DNA from: Ceriagrion tenellum
Taxonomy: Eukaryota > Arthropoda > Insecta > Odonata > Coenagrionidae
Reading direction: 5' to 3'
Assembly: GCA_963169105.1 (NCBI GenBank)
Contig: OY720638.1
Location: 8,108,749 to 8,172,748, forward strand
DNA length: 64,000 nt
Made by a program: the position numbers and the translations under genes. How positions within the stretch are numbered: the stretch's first letter is position 1; each line of letters starts with the position of its first letter. The notes below the pieces were generated by a model, which saw nothing but the letters and a program-made list of their open reading frames with translations, searched no databases and had not been told where the DNA came from. Positions 10,054 through 21,201 of the stretch are shown in pieces.

Positions 10054-11620
10054 TATAACTGATTTTGTTTTCGGTTTGCACTGCAGAGCTCTGATTTTCT
10101 TCTAAAATTGACCTTGTTTTCCTTTTTTCTGCTCTTCTTCAATCTCTTCAACAATGTTGTTGGTCCATTTCTCTTTTTCTCCTCGGCACTTGGTTGTGAT
10201 GCGATTATTCATTGTTTTGTAGTCCTCCACCTTGTTTTCTTTCCTAAGTTTATTTCTTTCATGGATTAAGTTAAGTATTTCTTCTGTCATCCAAGGTTTT
10301 CTGGGCTCCAGTTTCCTTTTCTCTAGAACCTCGTTTGTTGTTCTGATTATCCCCATATTGATACTACTCCACTGCATTGGTTCGTCACTTTCATTGACTA
10401 TTTTATTGGTTCTTTGTTCGGAGGCTATTCTTGATGCTTCTTCTTTTAATCCTTCTAATCTCCATTTCTTATTGACCGTTTTCTTGGTTCTTTTAAATTT
10501 AATTTTGCACTTGGCTAGCTCAAGTGTATAATCACTATCCACGTCCGGTCCTGGGTAGCTGTGGCACGACTTTATCTGATTTCTGTACCTTTGCTCCATT
10601 AGTATATAATCTATATTGAGATGAAATAAGATCACTTTGTATATTCCACACAAACTTTAATGGTATAAGCCCGACCGGTTTCAACACTTTCGTCTCATTC
10701 TCAAGGATAATATTATCCCTTGAGAATGAGACGAAAGTGTTGAAACCGGTCGGGCTTATACCATTAAAGTTTGTGTGGAATATACAAAGTGATCTTATTT
10801 CATCTCACTATAATGTCAAAATTCCACAAAGTAAGCTCGCAAGCCATTGGAGATATATATAATCTAATTGAAATCGTCGTTTGTTTGGAGCCTCCAGTGT
10901 ATACCTTCTCCTAAGCGGAACTTCAAATAATGTGCTTGTAATATTCATATCATTTCGATTGCAGAAATCTACCAAATATTCACCTCATTCATTTAATTCC
11001 CCCAAGTCAAATTTTCTACTGTCCTATTACCTGTATTTGATCCCACCACTGCATTTAAATCGTCCATTATTGCAACATTATCTTTTTATTTAGTCAGTTT
11101 CAAAAGTTCTTCAATATCTTCAAACAGAGTCTCCACCTCTACCAAGTCATGCGCTGATGTTGGGAAATACGCCTGAATTATTATCAAGTCCACAGGTGTA
11201 CTGTTTATTTTAACCATCATTAACTGGTCACTGACATGGTTAAGTATTGCAGACATTTCTTGACCATTTTCCTCTTATAATGACTGCCACTCCATTCTAG
11301 CCTCTTTTCTCACCACCACTATAAATGACTCTGAACTCATCGCTGTAGAAATCGCCACTTCCTTCCCATCTTCTCTCACAAAGACCTAATAAATCTATAT
11401 CATTTTTCCTCATCTGGTGTTTCAATTCATCCAGTTTTCCGGCTTTCAGTAGCGTTCATTGTACATTCCACCTCCCCATCTTCATTGCAGCTTGCGAAGG
11501 ATTTCGCTTGATAATGACCAGAGAAGCCCTCTTACTTCTCTTTTCAGATCTTGGGTTGGGAGCTCCATGATCAGTAGTTAACTCCTCCTCACTGTTGTCT
11601 TCCATGGTTGTATTCCATTT
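10054..11620 (-). pseudogene. LINE A endonuclease domain and linker
   Basis: On the minus strand the domain begins near 11475 with KMGRWNVQTLLKAGKLDELKHQMRKNDIDLLGL, the usual N-terminus of the APE-type endonuclease, then ERRWEGSGDFYSDEFRVIYSGG and GVAVIIRGKW. Later parts (EYLVDFCNRNDMNITSTLFEVPLRRRYT) run to about 10870. The foldback insertion then interrupts the sequence at the LDYI box, and it resumes as DYILMEQRYRNQIKS at 10617. The linker runs on (RKPWMTEEILNLIHERNKLRKE) to a TAG at 10102-10104 and further to KTKSVI at 10054, where the Helentron joint lies. Several stops and shifts are present in 10870-11280. Confidence 0.8.
10614..10855. mobile_element. Foldback element A (loopless 94-bp palindrome, 11-bp duplication)
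   Basis: A 242-bp insertion in LINE A is flanked by TATATAATCTA at 10603-10613 and 10856-10866. Removing it rejoins the LINE endonuclease box LDYI. Most of it is an inverted repeat, arms 10618-10711 and 10712-10806, with one extra base in the right arm and no spacer. The right arm carries CTTGAGAAT, a GAGAC-type stem, then GAAACCGGTCGGG (about 10719-10753), a variant of the core shared with the other foldback elements. No open frame is present. The variable duplication length argues against a cut-and-paste transposon and is compatible with target-primed retroposition. Confidence 0.8.
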
Positions 11621-11959
11621 GGGATATCCTAAGGATCTTGAATGGAGTGGTTTCCCCTCGCCTTCTCCATCCTATGCCGTTGGACATTGTGGCTCCTCCG
11701 CCTTTAGGAGCAGTTCCCCACCCCAAGGACAAAAGAGTGTCCTTCCTCTACCCGCTCATCCGCCCTCCGAGGAGGCCGTTGGCACTTGGTAGAGGCGTCT
11801 CCTTATCCCGGGAGATACTCAGTCCCTGCGATCGTCAGCCGCTCGTTATCCACGAACGTTGTCCCCTCTCTACCACTTGGAGGTGATCGTCAGGATTTTT
11901 CCTTCCTCAAGCCTAGGACCATAGTGGCATTTCTTAAGCTCTCCGGGTCTTCAGAGGGG

Positions 11960-11969
11960 GACAATTTTG
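11960..11969. repeat. Target site duplication, right copy (LINE A in Penelope A)
   Basis: This is the second GACAATTTTG, identical to 809-818. The Penelope reading frame resumes directly after it. Confidence 0.85.
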
Positions 11970-12548
11970 TAATGCTATTAAATAACCTGCATACTTGCGT
12001 AAAATTCACAGTCGAAGTAGATGATAAAACTATAAACTTTTCAGATTTGACTATCCTCCTTTCAGAGGGTAAACATGACATTTCGATTTCGATTTTCGAT
12101 ATTAGAAAAAAACGACTTGTACTGATGCTGTTATTCCTAACGATTCTTTCCACCACCATAGTCACAAGCCTTCCATGCCACGATATTTAGTTTAATCAAT
12201 ATACCAATGAGTGACGCAAATGTTACCAAAGAATTAAATATTATTTTACAAATTGCGACGAGAAATGACTCCAGTAATAACGTCATTTTGAAAAATTAGG
12301 ACGAAAAGCTTAAACAGCAGGCCATTCACTCTCTGACTACCCTCCCATTTACGATAAATGACAAGCCTTTACGTTGGTGCAATATACCATTTTTAGGGAA
12401 ATTGACGTACAGGATCATGAAATCCATGACTTTGAATAAGTTTAACTGGTGTTTTGATTCCCCCATGACTATAGGAAAACTTCTTCTTAATACTAAAGAC
12501 AAAATTGAAACTTCGGACAAATGTGGTGTTTATGCTTTAATATATAAA
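11970..12548 (+). pseudogene. Penelope-like element A, 3' half
   Basis: The protein picks up from the left half: DNFVMLLNNLHTCVKFTVEVDDKTINFSDL (11960-12060), then frameshifted segments. Later it reads YFGKLTYRIMKSMTLNKFNWCFDSPMTIGKLLLNTKDKIETSDKCGVYAL (about 12380-12545), the start of the GIY-YIG region (GVYAL in place of GIY). Past about 12548 the match fails and the GIY-YIG catalytic part is not seen, so the copy is truncated or diverged there. A possible polyadenylation signal AATAAA occurs near 12700. Confidence 0.8.
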
Positions 12549-13384
12549 GTTATATTGCACCTTGATAATGACGAAACTTTGTTCAAACCATGGTCGGAGA
12601 AAATACAGACAACAGAACAGAAACATTGTGCAAAAATACAGAAACAGTGTGGAAAGTACAAAGCGAGTTCTCTTTTCATGTGTCGCTTTTCCACAAAATA
12701 AAGCCTGAAACTTTAACTTGTATTACAAATCCATGTATTTTATTAAACAGTGTTCATTAATGTTCAATATTAAAGATAAATCAGGACAAGATTCTTAATT
12801 GTAAGGTTTAAAAAATTAGCAAAATCGATTTTTTTGCAATAGTAGCGTAACCATTACGAAGCATGACAAAAATATATAGGTACAGGAACTGTACTTCAAG
12901 AATTGCATCGAGCTCTGTGATTGACTGGCGAAGGAGATTCCGAAAAAAGTGATCGCTTTCGCTAACTAATACTCTGCTGAGCGCACTTCACCTGAAGTAG
13001 TCCACAATGCGCTGTCATTTCCGAGCTTCAATAATTTACCGTCGCTCGCCGGTAGCAGACTGCTTTCCTGGGAGAATGGCTTCTTGGTTGGCGCTATTTT
13101 GCTCACCATGTCTTCTTTGCCACTTCCATAATTTCATACTTTCCAGAGTGCGAAATTCTTCGAAAAAAGGAAAAGTATGGATTGTTAAGTGTCAGAATAA
13201 CACAATAATATACAATTAATTTACCTGTTTATATATTATCTTTGCAAAATTACTGCTACTTGAACAATATACGGCCATTTCTGTTCATTAGAAGTTGAAA
13301 CGGGTCGTGAGATTGGATGTGACTCGCAATCGTTAAAAGGCTTCGCAATAAAATGTTTCAGTGCACAGACCGAAGTAAGTCCTT
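12549..13384. other. No recognisable feature
   Basis: This is AT-rich sequence with short chance open frames (for example 13007-13219 on the plus strand). I see no domain, repeat or RNA in it. Confidence 0.5.
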
Positions 13385-13547
13385 CTCAGGTTTCCGTCCG
13401 GGTTGTGTACCCCATTTTTATTATCGCCAAAGTTTCGATGAAAGATTTTTACATCGTCATTATCGACCCTGATGACGATGGAAGACTTTTCTGTCGAAAC
13501 GTCGGCGAAGATGAAGATGGAGTACATAACCCGGACGGAAACCCCGA
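13385..13547. mobile_element. Foldback element B
   Basis: The arms are about 13391-13465 and 13473-13545. GGTTTCCGTCCGGGTT at the left matches the reverse complement of AACCCGGACGGAAACC at the right, and the arms stay similar (about three quarters identical by eye) to the centre. The right arm has CCCTGATGAC (13467-13476), a stem-loop, then GAAACGTCGG from 13496, the same core as elements C and D. No target duplication was identified. Confidence 0.65.
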
Positions 13548-13599
13548 AACGAATTTACTCCAAGAACTCGAGAAAATTAAACCCTACTGACCGAACTGA

Positions 13600-13860
13600 C
13601 CCGATTTACTTTATTCCTTCGACGCTGCTCCATCGCATCTCACCCGACGCAGCTGACGTAACCGCGTAGTGACGAAAATTCCGCGCTTGGGGCCGCACAC
13701 GCCACGGCACGATTGCCCAACGGGCGGCGCTCGACAAACGAACATCTCGCAGGGCGCAACGGGCGCCACCGTCGCTTGGATCTTCCCTTTCGAATGGCAA
13801 GTGTTGTCGTGAGCGTCATTCACGGAGGGCAGAGGCGACAATACAAGGCCGCTAACTACA
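13600..13860. other. CpG-rich patch
   Basis: This is a short GC- and CpG-rich stretch (for example around 13680-13760) in AT-rich surroundings. Overlapping open frames on both strands reflect the base composition. It shows no domain. Confidence 0.35.
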
Positions 13861-13902
13861 CCGATATCTTCCATTGATACAGGTGTGGGAGTTCATACCG
13901 AA

Positions 13903-14140
13903 TTAAGATAAGACTTTCGTACTTGTCCATTGATTTATTTTGAGCAACGACCCCTTGCGATGTGTCATAATATCATCATCATCATCAGGCAATGCTTATC
14001 ACAATAAAATTTTATTTTGTACTCGTCTTCCCTTAAAAGAAAATAGCACTGTGATAAGCATTGCCTGATGGTGATGTAACACGTCGAAACGCATTGTTAC
14101 TCAAAATAAATCAGCGGAAAAGTATGAAAGTCTAACTTGA
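13903..14140. mobile_element. Foldback element C
   Basis: Long imperfect arms (about 13906-14003 and 14052-14140) contain a perfect 17-bp inner pair, CAGGCAATGCTTATCAC and its complement. Both arms also carry TGATTTATTTTGAG(C/T)AAC. The right arm has CCTGATGGT (14063-14071), a 5-bp stem (GATGT/ACGTC) and GAAACGC (14086-14092). The centre (14004-14051) is AT-rich and non-coding. The flanks show no clear duplication. Confidence 0.7.
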
Positions 14141-14489
14141 AATACCACTCTGACATTCATCTGATTGCCCGTCGACAAATGTAAACACGATCGATACACA
14201 TTTGAGGCGAACAAATAATAATAAGTAATAATAAGAAATTTATTCCACGAAAACAAGTTATACATGGGTTATTACATAAATAAACAACAACACAAATGCC
14301 TGTAATATATGTACCCCATTGGGAATTCCCTCTTTGGGTTTACCGATTCGATCATCTATTAACAGTTGTCATCTCTTCGATGGCGTGTTGACACATTAAA
14401 AAGAAGAAAAGAAAAAAAGTTTTTTGCATGTTGACTCCCCAGCTGGTAATACTACCGAATTACATTTATGTTTTACTGTAAAAGAAAAC

Positions 14490-14990
14490 TTACATTTTGA
14501 CAAAAAAATTGGAATGGGTACAGTCGAGGGCTTGGCTGCGATCAGCGACGTATGGAGCAAAAGCAGTCTGCCCGGGGAGTGAACGGGCAACGGATGGATG
14601 GGAATGGTATGCGCTCTCGGGACCGGTGACACTGGAGAAGGATGAAGGAGGGGAGGTGATGAGGGATTGCCTGCGGCTCGGACCTCGTCGTGGGTGGCGG
14701 AGAGGGTTGGGCCGCAACCGAGTGGATGACTAAGAGGCCGAAGAGAAGTGTCGAGGCCTGGTGGGCGCCACGACGCCGGCGCCTCGGGTCGCTCGACCGA
14801 CCGGACATCGCCGGAGGAAGCGACGACGGGTCGCCGGCGTCTTCGCCACTCAGTGGAGATAACGAGGGCGCGTCCTCTGGCCAACGCTTCGGACTCTGGA
14901 AAATTTCGTAGGGCTGTTCGAGCGACGGCTTCGAGGACGAAGCTCTCAAAGGCAGCGGGGGCGGTAATCGTGGGTCATTTAGGGCACACT
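14490..14990. other. CpG-rich island
   Basis: About 500 bases are strongly GC-rich with dense CpG, notably 14750-14950, against AT-rich neighbours. Open frames occur on both strands (for example 14396-14884 minus, 14690-14911 plus) with no recognisable protein, as expected where stop codons are rare. It could be a promoter-type island, a first exon or the inside of an unknown repeat. Confidence 0.4.
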
Positions 14991-17848
14991 AGCTTTTTTT
15001 ATCGGGTCGAAAAAAATTTTCGACCACATTTCACTTAAGTGCATTTCTTTAGGCGTTGGAACTCACCATTCAGGTAGTAATGGAAATGATACAAGAGACT
15101 TTTCCTGAATTAAAGCACGTATAAATACAGTTTGAGGCACGGTATTGGAAACCTAGGCGAAGTCACAGTGAAATATGTTTTTTTAGAGTATTAGACTCGG
15201 CATGGCACCTTCATATTTGTCAGCAGCAATGATAATTATACTAAAGGTTTTCTTTAGCGTTTATAAGAAAATTTGTACGTATGCGATCGAGTTATTGCGA
15301 CATTTATGTCATGGGCCATTAGACTACTTGCTAAAATAGTATTGGAATGCAAAAATCGAAATCGGCATGTTTTTCTCTCTTCTATCTACAGATATCACCA
15401 ATGAGACCCCGTAGGCAAATTTACATGAAAATCTGTGCATAAACACAAAGCGTTTACACTGCCAAGGGTCGCGTCCTAAAAGGCAAATTCTTTCAATTCG
15501 GCCGCGCAGCAATTAAGCTTTTAAGTCTCATTACTAATCATTGAGGCTTGAATGCTTGTCATGGCAATTCCATTTTCAAACCCCGATTAATATTATATGG
15601 AAGCATTTTTCCGTCCTTCATTTACCCGACCTCTCGTCCTCAGCAGTTCAATATATATGAGTGCCAATGGCTTCCTTATTTCCACCTAAAACGATGAAGA
15701 TGTCCGCCTCTTTTGATCTAACTACATAGTTATGCTGCATCATGTAAGGACGAACGTTTCCGAAATGTGAGACACATTTTGTGCATAAATGGAATCTCAA
15801 GAGTATACCGATCGCCGTGTGGGAATACAGAAGTCCATCAGACATTTTTGTATGAATCGTAGAAAGAAGAAATCAAGCAGTCTGCGTGCGTTGGGTAGGA
15901 AATTGGTTTGGCATCGTCATGGAACACTTAATCGCTCATTGGTTTGTCTCACTCCAAAACTTCTCATTCTTTCACGGAGACGATAACGTAACTCGGCGTT
16001 GTCACAGTCGCCATCGCTGATTTCGGCTCGCGCTGTATTTCAAGGGATTTCTATTTCTCGAAGGAAACCTGGGCGGGACGGATGTTTGTGCGCAACATTT
16101 TCATGACACTCAAGCACGCCGCCTCTCAACACCTCTTGTTCTGCATGCCCCGAAATTACTTGACTCCCCGAATTGCTCCCTTCCTTTAAGGAACGCGCTC
16201 ATTATTTGGAAATTTCCTGTAATTTAAAACTAATACGTTAATAAACTTTGCGTTGCCTAAAGCATAACGTAGCCCTCAGGGTTGTCGTACCACAGGCTGT
16301 AAATGGCATTGTCTTTGCAGGTACCGTGGAATCTCCAGCGGGCAGAGCTTGAGCAAGTATGGGGTTTCTTTGGCTTTGACTTTGATTTCATTTTTTGTGG
16401 CTAAATGAAAATTTTCGCTCTTTTATGGTCTAAATTTACAATTTTCTGCTTCTTACGTTTTATTCTGATGGCATTCTCATCAGCCGCAAGTGATCCGTAT
16501 TTAAGATATGTTAACATTTGTACGATTTGGGCTTAATTTTGTGGGACTTATATTGAAAGTGGTGCATGGTGGTATTACATGGTGCTTAAACGATAAGATT
16601 CTGACACGGAGATATTATTCCCGCTTAAGATAAGCCAAGTCAATTGAAAATATAGAAATGTAATATGTAATTGGGCTTATGATTTTCACTGAGTTAGACA
16701 CATCTGGTAGAACGCATATAAACGATTTTGGTTTATATATCAGATGATTTAATGGTGACTTTTACATTTTGGTTTTGGTTTAGTTTTGGTTTAGTTTTGA
16801 GGTGTATTACGAGATATGACATAAAAAATATTTCATTTCCAGCTGTTGAGTCCCATACCTCTGGATCCTGATGGTAGGGGAGAGAGATATTTAGTTCAAA
16901 TACTAGCCCCAAATGTGCTACATCCACAGAAATTGGTTAAATATAATGAAGGAAGCTATAAAAGGAATCAAGCAAAATACCTAAGATAGTATCGTTTAAC
17001 TGTGAAACACTCGGTTTTATTGTACTTACTCCAAGTATAGTAACATATATGAATTGTGGAGTTCAAAGATATGCCCAATGATAATTTACCGGAATTTGAA
17101 AACACAAGATTGTGCCTTAAAAATAAGGTTGAGCTATCTGTTGGGTTTTATAGCTCCCTGATTTAAAACTAATGATCTGATTAATTTAACTGGCTAACTG
17201 ACTTAACCAGCTTTTACACAGGTCTTTAGCGTCTTCAACAATTCGTTTTTTATGCTCAAACTCCAAATTTTACTGTTAGATAAATCATTCTATTTTCCAC
17301 AGTTTCTTAATGAAAGTTACCTTACTTCGTTAGATGGAAGTTAGTTATGTTCCTTGCCTACGGATTTCACTCAAATGCTCACACTGAAATTACTTGACCA
17401 ATTCCGGAAGGTCACCAAGCCAGCCATGCGAATGACATTCCGGAACATCACGTCCTTTTGCGCTCTCTCGTCAACGTGGCAACGCGTGGCTAGTTTCCCC
17501 TCCTGTCACTTCCACGCGTTATAATCTCGCCCTTGCTTCCGCTCGCAGGCTTTTCATGATACCCCTAATGGCGAGGTTGCGACGTTTCCTTCAAGAACGT
17601 TTAAGTAATGACAGTTTTACTTTACATTATCTCGTTTCTGGTTTTAATTAATATGTTCAAGTGTCATCAATGAGATGTGTCAGTTATTATTCGTAGAAAT
17701 GCGCTTTCCACACGAAACCTACTGATGAGGCAATTGCCGGTCCTACTGGAGTTGCAGGTGCGAATATGATGTAATTTATTCGTAAGAAAATGATAGTATT
17801 CATGATTTTTTTATGCCCCTAATTGGATATTTTTTACTGGAGCAGATT
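14991..17848. other. No recognisable feature
   Basis: This is mostly unique-looking AT-rich DNA. Short open frames here have no motif or conserved look. I see no long repeat or hairpin. Confidence 0.5.
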
Positions 17849-17992
17849 TATAAGAGCAAACTACCGCGTGGACGATATCCTATCAGCAATAAAAAGGGAG
17901 CTCTCTGAAGAAGTCTCAGACTTGAGATGTTCTTCGACGTCTGAAAATGCAGATTGCGACGACGAAAGCAGTGAGATGGAGGAGGAGGAATG
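17849..17992 (+). other. Possible short acidic coding stretch
   Basis: The plus-strand frame reading VDDILSAIKRELSEEV and then a serine/glutamate/aspartate-rich run ending in four glutamates (to TGA 17990-17992) looks more protein-like than its surroundings. It continues after the stop as PAPATITAAAAGNN. I do not recognise it. It may be an old coding remnant. Confidence 0.25.
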
Positions 17993-18528
17993 ACTCAGTT
18001 CACCCGCGCCAGCGACCATTACAGCTGCAGCGGCAGGTAACAATACATCTGCATCTACGAAATACCGTGCAAGCCACCACTAGGGCACGGGGTATTTCCA
18101 CTCCAGGCATGCAGCACTCATCCCAGTTCAATCAGAACCACGCGCGTTCCCTCGAATGCCAGGCGCAGGCCAAAGCAGTCACGACAACGGTACGCAGTCA
18201 GACCACAAACCAGAAGTGATACGAAGAAGAACATGCTACCATGCAGCATACTACTCAAGATATAACTACTGGTTAGTATTATTAATGTGACAAATGAATA
18301 GCACTACAAGGTACTAAGACATGCCGGAGTATATCATACCGGAGTCTGCATGCGAGGGTAGTATCTACAATTCATGTTGAGATATTTAGCACTACTGAAA
18401 AGACCTATTTAACCTAGTCAGTATCCTAGAACTGATCTATCACAACTATTATGGTCCCTTATTTTACGTGGAAAAAATGACATTTTAAATCTATCGGCTG
18501 TGCAGTCTATTTCCTTAATCTTATTCCT

Positions 18529-18879
18529 GTGATCGTTCCTACCATATTAGTTTGGCTCAAGCAAAATATTTCAACGTCTGGCAAAAATAGTCTACATCAA
18601 ACTTTCGTAAAAGATTTAACCTATATTTCTCCCTTCGATTGGATAGAGGTTCCCAATAGGGCGCCAATGGTCCGGATAGATGAACCCTTGCACCGCCACA
18701 TTCTCCACGCAATCACTCTCTCGAGCTCAAAAAAAATCCCTCTTGATGGGACGGTAAGGGATTATTCCAACGTTCTGTTCACGAATGCCTTTTGCAAACT
18801 GATGCTCAGGGAAGCGGTGAAAAACGACGCAAGATTTTTTCACAGAAACCCGTCAACAGGGTTAAGAATAACAAGCTGA
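18529..18879 (+). CDS. Unrecognised 116-codon open frame
   Basis: The frame starts ATGATCGTTCC and ends at TGA. The protein has hydrophobic and charged residues mixed as in a folded domain (ISPFDWIEVPNRAPMVRIDE), but I know no family for it. Upstream is AT-rich DNA with no promoter visible. At this length a chance frame in a 64-kb window is possible, so this is a candidate only. Confidence 0.25.
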   Translation: MIVPTILVWLKQNISTSGKNSLHQTFVKDLTYISPFDWIEVPNRAPMVRIDEPLHRHILHAITLSSSKKIPLDGTVRDYSNVLFTNAFCKLMLREAVKNDARFFHRNPSTGLRITS

Positions 18880-18899
18880 AAGCAGTTGAGTAGGGTGAG

Positions 18900-20439
18900 A
18901 TTTATCTCTTGGAAGGGGCTCCACATGGGGCAAATAGGCATTAACTGAATTTATGACTATTGGATAAGCACAAAATTTTTCCACCTAAATATTTTTCGCT
19001 CATCTATGTCAAGGGATCGTTTCCTCGGGATTCTAAAGGCATTGTCCTTAGCTGGAAATCTCGGAGAAAAGGATCCCATTCCAACTGGTGGACTTCATAG
19101 AATTAGACTCCTGATTGACTGCTTCCAGGAGACTATGAAGAATGCCGTGTCCCCGGAAAGGGAACTTTAATTGATGAGTCGATGATGCTGTAAATGCTGA
19201 CCGTCTCATATCTCGCCAGTGCGGAGAGGGGAAAAACACACACACGGGAAAAAATGAACATCCTGAGTAAACCGTCAGGATTGGTGCACCGACTCATTTC
19301 ACTCATGTGTGATGGTTTTATTTTCCAGCTACGAAAAAGTAATTGAATAATACCAATATGATTAATTTTTTTAAAAAATTGAGCCTTGCATGCACTTTTA
19401 ATGGGTATTCATGATTTCACTTTTTTTAAATATGGGTATTTATGATTTCACTTTTTGCTCATGGTTAATGCATTTTACCATTTTTGTTCAGAAAAAATAG
19501 TTGAAAAATAGGTTATAACCTTCCCCATGATCATTTCCTTAAAGTTATCTCAAATTTGCGCCCTCAAAATCACTTTCTTACCTTAATCGCCTCGACCAGG
19601 TCCTCAATCCGGAGAGACACAAGCTCTTTTGCTTCGCTATTTCGAATTGCAATATTCGTGTTTCGTGCTACTTAAATATGCACATATTCATATACAAAAT
19701 ACTCAAATAAATTTAAAAAAAAGTTTATTTTGTTAATTCATGCATTAGAAGAATACTGGACCCAGATTTAACTGTATTTTTTAGTAGAAAACTTTTCTTT
19801 GTGAAAATTAAAATTCTGCCACTTTTTTCTTTTGCAATTAATTCAAATCGGTATAAGAAACTTTTGCCCCTTCTCTTTAATTCAAGCCTCTGGGCCTATC
19901 CCTGTTATTTTAAATGAAAATATCTTCCCTTATTTAATATAGAAGGTAACTTGAATGGTTGCACTTATCGCTAATCTGCGTGATCTGTCGTGGTTCCGGT
20001 CCCTTTTCTGATCCTCTCTCACGTCGGAACCTAGCTCCATCCGCCGAGTTCCTTCTTGCCAATGGAAAATCTCCACCGTCGCAAGCTCCCGGTTACTAAA
20101 TTCCTCAGGTTCCACCACCAGTATTTGGATAACTCACTTTCTTTGTTCCTGCTCCCATTTACACGTATTATCCCTGCTTCAGCCTTCGTCCTTCTTTCCA
20201 ATGTCGTCCATTTGTATGTTGTCTAAATGTATATCATTTAACTCCCCTGGTAATGGCTCTAATTTCGTTTAATAGTTTCTTAAGTACACCTGTATAAATG
20301 ATTTTATTTCAATATTAGTGTTTCAAAATTATATGATTTCTATTGTTTTAATCTCAACTTTGACCTATCGTTAAAAGCCGGGTGATGATAAGCGTTAAAT
20401 TCGGAAGTATTGATTTCGTATCTAAGGCTTGTTTATTGC
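18900..20439. other. AT-rich spacer with isolated satellite-like pieces
   Basis: No gene is seen. Near 19322-19510 there is a segment resembling the satellite that begins at 20440 (TTTTAATGGGTATTCATGATTTCAC, then GAAAAAATAGTTGAAAAATAG), so the array may once have reached further left. Confidence 0.45.
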
Positions 20440-21201
20440 ACTGAACTTGACATTGAGGCTGTACTATTGCAGGGTATTCAAGCCTATTTTGAATCTGTGG
20501 GGATGTATAATATCATTTTTCATGTTTTTTACATTCAATTTTCATGATTTTATACTTCGACAAATAATTGACTCAGTAAAATTATTAATTTTATAAAATT
20601 AGAGCATATTATGAATTTGTGGGGCTTTGTGATTTTATTTCTAGTGGTTTACATGATTAAATTTAATGAATATATGATTTTTGGCCACATCTAGTGAGTA
20701 AAAAATAGAAATAGTTGTTAATTTAAAAAAATAAAAGGCTGTTATGCATTTGTGGAGATTTATGAACTCATTTTTTGTACTCTCTATGCCTATATTCCAC
20801 GATTATTGGCGTCACAAAACAATAGTAAAATTGTGACATAACTAAATTTAAAAATGTAGATCTATTCATGCATTTGTGGGGTTTATGATGATATTTTTTA
20901 TGCTTTGTAAGCTCATTTTATTTTCCTATTTTATGGTTTTTGGTGCCACAACATAATTAAATGATAGTATTATTTTAAATTTTACAAAATATAAACTTCG
21001 TATGCTACTGTTTCAAGATTTTATAATTTTGGCAACGCAAAATGATTGAAAAAATGTACATTATAAATAAAAAAATTTAAGCCCATCACAAATCTGTGGG
21101 AATGTCTAATTTCATTTTTCATGTTTTGTTTACTCAGTTTTCATTACATTTTGTATATTCAGCATTCAGATACATCATTTTATGATTTCTGGAGACGCAA
21201 A

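Larger units (their letters stand above)
819..11959 (-). mobile_element. LINE A, RTE-like non-LTR retrotransposon, interrupted by a Helentron
   Basis: This is a reverse-strand LINE of about 3.5 kb once later insertions are removed. Read 5' to 3' it has a GC-rich leader (11959 to about 11600), an endonuclease domain (about 11560-10860), a linker (10653-10054), then the reverse transcriptase and C-terminal region (2606-831). The protein ends only 12 bases from the target duplication. The 10-bp duplication GACAATTTTG flanks both ends. Interruptions are the Helentron (2607-10053), a foldback element (10614-10855) and a short (TATC)n insertion near 2013-2108. The assignment to the RTE group rests on the endonuclease start (KMGRWNVQTLLKAGKL), the GVRQGCPLSPYLF and RFADDIVIVS boxes and the C-terminal RR..GRGRPRKKYLD region. 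I cannot exclude a neighbouring clade. Confidence 0.85.

Noticed and set aside
13467..14095. Certain hammerhead ribozymes
   Set aside because: The CTGATGA and GAAA boxes and a stem are there, but an extra base or two lies between box and stem. Kept as a hypothesis in the findings, not as an RNA feature.
14396..14949. 162-codon and other open frames on the minus strand
   Set aside because: Stops are rare because the sequence is GC-rich. Frames on both strands are equally open and show no domain or conserved pattern.
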